64,000 nucleotides of DNA from Solea solea (Eukaryota; Chordata; Actinopteri; Pleuronectiformes; Soleidae), in contig NC_081146.1 in assembly GCF_958295425.1 (NCBI RefSeq), positions 23,618,395-23,682,394 of the forward strand. The letters are read 5' to 3'. The translations under genes and the position numbers were made by a program. Below, one piece after another: positions 56,690-64,000 of this stretch (position 1 is its first letter; every line of letters starts with the position of its first letter). The notes beneath the pieces are model-generated. The model searched no databases. It saw nothing but the letters and a program-made list of their open reading frames with translations, and was not told the DNA's origin.

Positions 56690-57440
56690 TGTACGTACAT
56701 ACTTGCACATACTTATTAGTCTTATTTAAGTGTTAAGTCTTTTTTGTGTCTTATTTAAGTGTTAAGTTTTGTTGTGTCTTATTTAAGTGTTAAGTCTTTT
56801 TTTGTGTCTTATTTAAGTGTTAAGTCTTTTTTTGTGTCTTATTTAATTAAGTCTTTTTTGTGTCTTATTTAAGTGTTAAGTCTTTTTTTGTGTCTTATTT
56901 AAGTGTTAAGTCTTTTTTTGTGTCTTATTTAAGTGTTAAGTCTTTTGTTGTGTCTTATTTAAGTGTTAAGTCTTTTTTTGTGTCTTATTTAAGTGTTAAG
57001 TCTTTTGTTGTGTCTTATTTAAGTGTTAAGTCTTTTTTGTGTCTTATTTAAGTGTTAAGTCTTTTTTGTGTCTTATTTAAGTGTTAAGTCTTTTGTTGTG
57101 TCTTATTTAAGTGTTAAGTCTTTTTTGTGTCTTATTTAAGTGTTAAGTCTTTTGTTGTGTCTTATTTAAGTGTTAAGTCTTTTTTGTGTGTTATTTAAGT
57201 GTTAAGTCTTTTTTGTGTCTTATTTAAGTGTTAAGTCTTTTTGTGTGTCTTATTTAATTGTTAAGTCTTTTTTGTGTCTTATTTAAGTGTTAAGTCTTTT
57301 TTTGTGTCTTATTTAAGTGTTAAGTCTTTTTGTTATTTTTGCTATTTTATTGCGTGCCTTAAGCCGGGAGTCAGTGCAAAATTTCATTGTGTCCTCATAA
57401 TGACAATAAAAAAAAAAATTCTTGAATCTTGAATCATATG
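56690..57440 (+). mobile_element. Retroelement 3' UTR and tail containing a minisatellite
   Basis: Upstream ACTTGCACATACTTATTAG and downstream TTGCTATTTTATTGCG, CAGTGCAAAATTTCATTG, AATGACAATAAA, an A-run and TTCTTGAATCTTGAATC form the 3' end of a common fish non-LTR element with a short repeated tail. The tail of the same kind appears reversed at 19710. The element is interrupted by the array at 56717-57332, which seems to have expanded from its own AT-rich 3' UTR. No coding part remains. Confidence 0.6.
56717..57332. repeat. Minisatellite, about 21 units of 29-30 bp
   Basis: The unit is GTGTCTTATTTAAG, then TGTTAAGTC, then a T-run. Variants have six Ts, seven Ts, or TTTTGTTG in the T-run, and these alternate in the middle of the array; a few units carry small deletions (near 56845) or a GTGTG start. 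A 63-codon repetitive frame (56860-57051) arises where units are 30 bp long and is not a gene. Confidence 0.95.
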
Positions 57441-58701
57441 TAACATGACGTCACACTCTCTCTCCTTCTGCAACCACAAAAATAAAACTCCCTGCCTGGG
57501 GCCACAGATGCAAATTAGCTATTTGGGTGACATCGTCAACATACTGGTTGGAATCTGTATTTAAAGAGGAAAAAGTTGTTAATTTGTCATGAAATGGTTT
57601 GGTTTTAGTCGTCTGCACACATCCCTTTCTCTGGAAAGATGATATCTCCTGTCAGTACACATTCTGGTCATGAATGTAGATAAATTAGATATAAATAAAT
57701 CATATCATCTGCACGGCTGTTAACCCAGTTATCCACTCAAGGTTAATACGGTTTCAAAACAAAAAAACCTTCATGTCAGGGATAATAATTCAAAAGGGCC
57801 AGCATTTCATGTTTTATTGGCACTGAAATTATCATGACATTTTCCTGACATTATTATCTTGAAGAACTGCGACGACTGTGTTCTCCTCATTTGCACTGTC
57901 CCCCCCCCCCCCCCGACATATGGAAGCTCCTGTCTCACCTTTTGTGTGTGAAAAACGATACCGACGTCTGAGAAGACTCAAGGCCAATTCCTGACTCCAC
58001 ACGCCGCAGTGTGTAAGCACTCATAGTCACAAGCACTCATAGTCACAATGAAACAAGAAAAAAAAAAAGCTCTCAGACCAGTTCCTGCTCTAGAGTCGCG
58101 GCAGACGGATGCAGTAAAACATTTAATCACTGCTGTTTAAAAGCTCTGAGATGGTTTCACCCCACACTGCAAATAATGCAATCTGATCTGTTTAAAACAC
58201 CGCTCTCGAGCCGCCCCGGGCAGGGCTTTTCTGGCTTGTTTTGTAACGTGACTCGCTGTTTAACTGCCCACTGGTGATGTGGAGAGAGGCCGAGCGAGTT
58301 AGGAAGCTGCGGAAGGTCAGCCCAATGTGAGCTGCTGAGTCTGGTGGGTAAAAGACTCTCCCCCGGGGGAGAGGTGTAAGAGGCCGCTTACCTGCCCTCG
58401 ACCCCCGCAGCCCACCAGATGAAGCGAGGGAACGAACCAGCCCGAATTTCCCACCAACCTCCAGACTCCTACTAAAAAATCGTTCTCATTTGTTATTTGC
58501 ATGCCCTTGAGGGCCCAGTGCCTGCCGATCAACATCCCTGCCAGCCTCCGAGCATCTGTAACACCAATCTCAGTGTGCATGTGGTGGGTGGATGAGGATG
58601 AGCTCCAGCGTCTGTTTGATGGACCTCGCTTCAACTCTCATTGTGAATCTCTCTGAAGTTTGTTTCTTTAATGTGGAACAAAACAACTGCGGGAATCAAT
58701 T

Positions 58702-58720
58702 CCCCCCCCCCCCCCCCCCC
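58702..58720. repeat. Poly-C run (19)
   Basis: Longest C homopolymer in the window. Confidence 0.95.
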
Positions 58721-59084
58721 ACCATGTGACCTCGTAAGGTAAGACGCGTCACGTGTCACTGTGACGTCTCTCAACCATGTGCCGCTTCCCGAGACTGTTT
58801 ACCCCGGCGTCTGATGGAGACGATGACATAATCCTCGCAAACAAGGACGCCGGCCTCCGAGTCTGGGGTTAAGTTTGCACGGTGACGATGTCAGCAATTA
58901 AGACCGACACCAGATGACGAGCACATGATTAGGTCGCGGGGTAAACAACAAGAGCAGCAACATGAATGAGGGCCTTTGTGTTTGTTACATTAGGTTAATA
59001 ACATCATGAAGTCCTGCTTGTCCAGATTAAAAAGAGGAAAAACACACTTATATAGTTTCTCAAAGAACAGATTATATAAAATAG

Positions 59085-59160
59085 ATTTAGATTATATGGA
59101 AACTTTATTAATTCCTTCGGGAAGAAGTGCAGCAGTGTAAGGACACAAATTTAACTTTCA
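59085..59160 (-). mobile_element. Retroelement 3' tail fragment
   Basis: GGAAACTTTATTAATTCC, a TTCGGGAAG block and GTGCAGCAGTGTAAGG match, on the reverse strand, the ...GGGAATTAATAAAG end of fish LINE tails. Confidence 0.45.
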
Positions 59161-60740
59161 AAAGGATAGAGAAATTGAATATTTGTGATTTTTACATTTG
59201 TTGTTGATTAGATATATTATATAGATTATTATAATATATATAAAAGATTATTCTGCATCAGAAACATTACCTGTATATGCTGCGTTCATCTGAAAACAAG
59301 CTCTGTCTGTTTCCATCATTATGCCCGGTGGCTGCATAGCGGTGACGCACTGGTGCAACGACATCGAACACAACACAACAGACAACAACGGACATAAAGC
59401 AGCTCGCTTCCCTTTTTTTCCTGCTCAGTTTGCGGCTGTTTTTGTCACGAAACCTGATTCAGGGAGCGTTTGTGTGTATACAGCAGCAGCACAGAGGCGG
59501 GTGGAGGCAAGAAGTATTTATGTTAGTAGAAATTGCTAAAACACAGGTTTTTTAAGCACTTTTCTTTGTGTTTTCAGTCATACTCCAGCCCGCTGCTGGA
59601 TCTCTCTGTGTAAAGCTGCTCTTCTTCCATCTTCTCCTCGCATACTTGTTTTCTTTAAGATGGCTAATGACGCCGTTAGCTTGCAGAGACTTGATCAGTG
59701 TGCCAGTACGATGGCGCTCTGGAGTGCCTTTTGAGAAACACTCTGCCTCAGATTACCCCCGCTCGTTTCCCACCTCATCCACCGTCTCGGCCACTTTTGA
59801 CCTGTCGTCTTTCTGTTTTGTGTATTCCACTGAAAAGGTTGTGATCTTTTTTTGCGATGGTGTATTTTTCTATGAATTGAAAACCATTTTGTGTCTGAGT
59901 GTTTTTTGCTGCTCCACTCTCTGATGGAATGGAAGTCAGGGACGCCGGCGTGACGTCGTTCGTGGCGATCAGCGTGACGAAGGTGACGAAGGTTCACGGT
60001 GATAGAAATGACATGAACCTGCTTCATGGGCGACAGCTTTAAGAGGCTACAACCCAGCCCACAACAGATTCTTCTCCCATATGCTCTTAATATTATCTCA
60101 ACTGATAAAAACACTTGTGTTCTAATGAGGAGACTGGTTCTTCAGTAAAGAAATGACATGAACACATTTAAAGTCAATACCCCCTATTGAGTCACGCACA
60201 TCGTTCTTTATTTTAATCTGAGCCGGAGACAGATGGAGTCTGACTGTCATGCAGGTGGTTTTTAGCTGTTATTTATGGTTAAAGCAAACAACACATGTTA
60301 TCATTACATCGAGGGCGGGAAGCAAGTCATACACCTTAGGAGTTACCACCAGCACTTGAACTCTTGACTCTTCTTGAGCGGTAACCGCTGATAACACTTT
60401 ACATAATCCAATTATTGTGCTTTGTGTGGAGTTGTTGTCGTGTGGAGGGAAAAAGGACAAAAGAATGCGTATGAATTTCGACTTCTTAGCATCTATTTGT
60501 ATTTGTTTTATATATATAGATGTTTACACCATATTTTTTTCAGTAAAGCAATTAAAAAAAGTCACTAAAAGGAATTTAAATCACCGTGACTGAACCTGAT
60601 CCGACCCTGGCAATCAAAGTGTGTCGAAGCACGCCAAGTGGCTTCTTGCAACCAAACTAATTTAATTTCACCTGCACTTGTCTCTGAAGGATTTGATTTG
60701 TATAAATGAATAAAACCATTTCAGAGAGAACACTATCAAC

Positions 60741-60900
60741 TCATCTGTTATGACCCTATAGACTGGACATAGACTGTGTAGAAATAATGAACCCTATGTC
60801 TTCGTAAGTGAAGCCAATGTGGAAGTGCCTCAAACCTGTATTGTCTTCAACTGCCACCAGGGGGTGATAAAAGTTTAAATTGTAAAACTATGAGACTTTG
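60741..60900. mobile_element. Dispersed repeat carrying a CTCF-like motif, partial copy 3
   Basis: CATAGACTGTGTAGAAAT, GTGAAGCCAATGTGGAAG, TGTCTTCAACTGCC and ACCAGGGGGTGATAAAAG match the left part of the family at 39572. The motif is CCACCAGGGGGTGA (60854-60867), one base off the 32771 site. Confidence 0.55.
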
Positions 60901-62130
60901 TGAGGTCAGTAAAGGTTTTTCTGAGGCGATTATGGTCTCACTCACTAGTTCCAGGTCCTTCCTCAACACAGACATCCATTTAGTATGTTATGGTCCCATA
61001 TCAAGTGAAATAGATGGTAATGCGTGATATGCATTAAAGGATATGGCGAGAATGTGACTCATGGTGGATGCACAGTCATGCACAGGGACAGGTTATTGCT
61101 CTCTGAAGTAAAAGAAATCCACTCCTTGCTTCCTCATCTTCTTCTCATCTTAATATAGTCACTTCTCATCCCCTCATCCTCGTTGTTTCTTCTTTGTTCA
61201 CTCTTATTTGTTCTCTGCTTAAAGTTCCTGTAGCCTCCATTTCCACTATTAAACCAACCTCCAAACCTTCATCAATCTGTCACCACAGCTGTCTGAGGGA
61301 GCCGCGGTCATCACCTTTGACTTTCTTAGGGCTGCTTTCTTGTAATGATGGCGAGGAATGGAGGCTGCTTCTGCTCTGATGTTGTTTGCAAGTTGTCAGC
61401 TGTGGACCTGCACAGTAAATGAAAACGGAAAATTGAAAGGGAAAAAAAAAAGAAAATAGCCCTGGGGTTTGAAATATAGTATATAAAATATAGTGTTTTA
61501 TTAGGTGGTAACTTACAGCACAATAACTGATGTATGAAGCTGAAGCACTTTGGAATGAGGGATGTGAGGAGTGGATTTTATTCCTGCACACGGTGCAGAC
61601 TTTATTCCTTTAATGGAATTAAGACGTACAAATTGAATCAAGTCGGCACAGTACATCTGTCATGGTAATGTGCTCCCACTTTTTGCATTAAGTTTCTGTC
61701 CGGCGAAGAGTTCTTAAGTTTTCAAATTTGTGGAATAAGCCTGAGGAAGTTCTCCAAAAAGTCAGAGCTCATATGAACCGACAGTTCATCTAAAAACAAT
61801 ACTTCACATTTCCATCTTTTTGTCAAGCCTGCAAACTGTCGCTTGTCCCAATCAGGTGGTCACCTCCTGAGGCCAGGGTCACACAAATGAGTGTGCAGTG
61901 CGTGAAATCTCGAGGCAAAGTCAATTCCCCTTCATTTGTACCCGTAGGTAGATTTGTTTTGCAATTTTAAGACGTTAAGGCATCCTTTATCGTCCTTCGA
62001 GAACATCTGAAAGACATGAATAAACAAACATAATTAGTTAAATAAGACACCCAAAACTAGGTAAAAAGAGTGAGATAAAAGTGCTGCAGGCTCGAATAAT
62101 CTGGGTTTAAAATACAAGTATGACCCCCGA
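60901..62130. other. Spacer
   Basis: No gene is recognised. Around 61870-61960 (AGGGTCACACAAATGAG, GAGGCAAAGTCAATTCCC) may be an old dispersed repeat. Frames at 61194-61591 oppose each other and have no domain. Confidence 0.5.
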
Positions 62131-62700
62131 CTGAGGATGTCACGATGACTTGATTTCACAATTAATCGCAGTATTAAACGCTATATTTATCATAACGTTT
62201 ACTCAATACCGTCAGAAAATTCGCAATTCATTTTGTACGACACGTGTTCGACTTTTCAGTGTAACGTGACGACTTTATTTGTGTCGTAATTTAAACATGA
62301 AATAAACAAACCACGATAATAGATACGTTTTATATCTGGCCACGTACAAATAGATACATTATTAAAACGATTAAAATAAACTTTAACATTTGGTATAGAG
62401 GGGGATTAATAATCGGTCCTATGTAATACTGGTGACTTTTATTGTAATCCAATGGGATTATTGTGATTTTTTCTTGTACTTTTTGGTTCCTTTACTTTGA
62501 TGCTACATTACTTTGTTATGTTGGCCTCAAAATATATAAATAAATGAAACTTTAAGACCTATAAGCAGCGTTCATGTGATTTTACACATTCAGAGTGTTG
62601 GGAAATCAATTAACGCACAATAATCACGATACTCGTAATATCGCGATTAATTATCTGACAATAATCGTACCAAGACAATCTATAATCCTGACATCCCTAG
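62131..62700. mobile_element. Probable hAT-like non-autonomous element (GGGATGTCA ends)
   Basis: The left edge CTGAGGATGTCACGATG and the inverse of the right edge, CTAGGGATGTCAGGATT, agree at most positions. Subterminal AATTAATCGC, AATATCGCGATTAATTATC and AATAATCGTACC motifs are typical of a fish hAT family with these ends. No target duplication is visible in the flanks and no transposase frame remains. Confidence 0.6.
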
Positions 62701-63139
62701 TTGGTCTTTCTCGGTGGTCACTATGTCAGATTATTGATCACAGTGGCTGGCAAAAGTACGACCCCCGACCAATCATCATTCACCACACGGCCGAGGTCAT
62801 AGGTCACTGGGGAGGCGGGGCCAGGAGTTGTGACTCATTACCAGCGGGTTGCCTCCGCTATTTCTCATCAACATGTTCGTCCCTTGAGGAGACGTCAGAT
62901 CTCTGTTCTTCAGTTACGCTGCACGTTTGTTCATTGTTCCCGGCGTTCGTACTCGGGTCACGACCACAAATGTCTGATCCCGTCATTAACGAAAAGCAAG
63001 ACGAGACGGACAAGTGCCTCCTCATGCTCACGCATGGCCCAGGCCATGGGGAGGGAGGCTGGACCAAGATTTGGTCCTATTTGTTACACTGGATGCATGT
63101 GTAGTGCGTGACAGCAGCACGGATCAGCCACAACTCTTC
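62701..63139. other. Sequence between hAT-like element and LINE end
   Basis: The 169-codon plus frame at 62595-63104, the longest in the window, starts inside the transposon and crosses this stretch; a 93-codon frame and a minus frame overlap it. No domain, signal peptide or repeat pattern is apparent. It may be the body of the LINE whose 3' end follows, or single-copy DNA. Confidence 0.4.
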
Positions 63140-63445
63140 TGTGCTGCAGAAGTCATTCCTGCCTGTGGCCATTAAACTGTACAACTCCTCTGATGATTCA
63201 TTTGTAAACTATTTCACTGTATATTGCATATATTTCCAGATTGTCTCTACTTTATTATTGTATTATTTTATTGTATATTTTATTTCATTTCATTTCATTG
63301 CCTATTTTACTGTTTTATTTATATCTGTATCTTAAGCCCTTGTTTCCACTCATGCTGTATTTGTATCCCACTTTGCACGGCGCATCTGGAACAAAAACAA
63401 TTCCCACCCCGTATTCTGTAAGTATTCTGATTCTGATTCTGATTT
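63140..63445 (+). mobile_element. LINE 3' end with (ATTCTG)n tail
   Basis: GTCATTCCTGCCTGTGGCC followed by ATTAAACTGTACAACTCCTC fits the final coding part of a fish LINE ORF2. An AT-rich 3' UTR follows (TATTGTATTATTTTATTG, ATTTCATTTCATTTCATTG), then CATCTGGAACAAAAAC and a tail of TATTCTGATTCTGATTCTG. The A/T-rich UTR is of the same kind as the one carrying the minisatellite at 56.7-57.4 kb. Confidence 0.65.
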
Positions 63446-64000
63446 CACAATAAAACTTTGTGGAAATGAACAGAATCGCAACTGAAACGACTTTTTAAAA
63501 ATTAAAAAAGAAATTAAGAAATTAAAAAAGTTCAGAAAACCTGTGCTTTCCACTAAATCCCTCTCACTTCATCAGTGTTTGTGTCCATGAATGTTAAAAA
63601 AGCGCAATATTCTAAGAAACAACCCTTGAAGCAAGAAGTTGCCTTTCATGAAAATACCCTAAAAAGGCCTCAGGGTACTTCCAAGAAACATAAAAACATG
63701 ATCAACAACGTGAGTGTCCACATTGACATAGCCCGAGAACTCTCATGAAACTCACACATGGAGAAAATAATGCTTGCTTTCTTAAACAAATCTTCCTCGA
63801 AGGCAAGAATTGATCTCGGTTGTGCATTTAAGTTTGTGAAAATCCCACAGTAACGGAACAGACACTCACTCACACACACACAGTCAATGTTTTAGTCTTT
63901 CATTGTTTCTGAACAGACCTGAAGTTGTGTTAAGTGTAAAAGTTAGGCTATAGAAGCCAGAGCAAAGACACTGCATCAAATATAAAGACGACATAAAAAC
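63446..64000. other. Spacer at window end
   Basis: No gene or confident repeat. A local AAATTAAAAAAG doubling lies near 63500-63530 and a short CACACACA near 63875. Frames are short and without domains. Confidence 0.5.

Larger units (their letters stand above)
57441..60740. other. Long spacer with C-runs and a retro-tail fragment
   Basis: No gene is recognised. C15 lies at 57900-57914 and C19 at 58702-58720. 58735-58990 has repeated CpG (AAGACGCGTCACGTG, CGCCGGCCTCCGAG) without simple repeat. 59085-59160 resembles a reversed retroelement tail. 59580-59720 includes AAGATGGCTAATGACGCC, possibly a repeat. The 139-codon minus frame at 59695-60114 has no domain. Confidence 0.5.

Noticed and set aside
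56860..57051. Repetitive frame with a 10-residue period
   Set aside because: Produced by 30-bp minisatellite units; units of 29 bp elsewhere break the frame.
56717..57332. CRISPR-like regular array
   Set aside because: Units are directly tandem with no unique spacers, and the host is a eukaryote; it is a minisatellite.
59695..60114. 139-codon minus frame
   Set aside because: No recognisable domain and overlapped by a plus frame; no supporting context.
62595..63104. 169-codon open frame, longest in the window
   Set aside because: It starts inside an hAT-like element, crosses its end, and shows no domain, signal peptide or codon pattern; other frames overlap it on both strands.

Overview
This window reads as vertebrate, almost certainly teleost fish, nuclear DNA with no protein-coding host gene that I can support. 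It is AT-rich and dense in microsatellites. Every open frame with a recognisable protein signature belongs to a decayed transposable element. The remnants include hAT-type non-autonomous DNA transposons, Tc1/mariner derivatives, L2-like and other non-LTR retrotransposons, an L1-type ORF1 and a BEL/Pao integrase piece; this mix is typical of ray-finned fish. I found no tRNA, rRNA, CRISPR array, bacterial operon or convincing spliced exon. Family names rest on my recognition of terminal repeats, target-site duplications, protein motifs and family sequence; no database was searched.

Layout. 1-10.3 kb is the most nested part. An hAT MITE with a perfect 8-bp target duplication sits inside a LINE 3' end (2.8-3.2 kb). 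A longer hAT element (4.8-6.2 kb, also with a perfect 8-bp duplication) was invaded by a 5'-truncated LINE tailed by a (TA)n array. A Tc1 transposase relic abuts a SINE-like unit at 9.7-10.3 kb. 10.3-25 kb is mostly unrecognised spacer with scattered fragments: one copy of a CAGGGTTCCCACAC-type element at 12.3-12.9 kb, hAT pieces and many dinucleotide arrays. 25.1-25.8 kb holds the 5' part of an L1-like element with ORF1. 32.7-40.6 kb holds repeats carrying CTCF-like motifs, a 17-bp-arm MITE, two LINE C-terminal relics and the second CAGGGTTCCCACAC element. At 42.45-42.72 kb is an almost perfect fold-back element with 89-nt arms differing at three positions. 43.7-44.2 kb is a CpG-rich stretch without recognisable repeats and is a candidate regulatory element. 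44.7-45.1 kb is an internally deleted Tc1-like element. 49.3-49.8 kb is an L2-like reverse transcriptase relic broken by a (TG)n array at its catalytic box. 55.6-55.9 kb is a BEL/Pao integrase zinc-binding remnant. 56.7-57.4 kb is a minisatellite of about 21 units inside a retrotransposon 3' tail. 62.1-63.4 kb holds an hAT-like element followed by a LINE 3' end.

No genes here work together. The interest lies in insertion order, fold-back structures, repeat-borne protein-binding motifs and a few repeat-free stretches that may be conserved regulatory DNA. The window could be intergenic or lie within a large intron; the sequence alone does not decide this.
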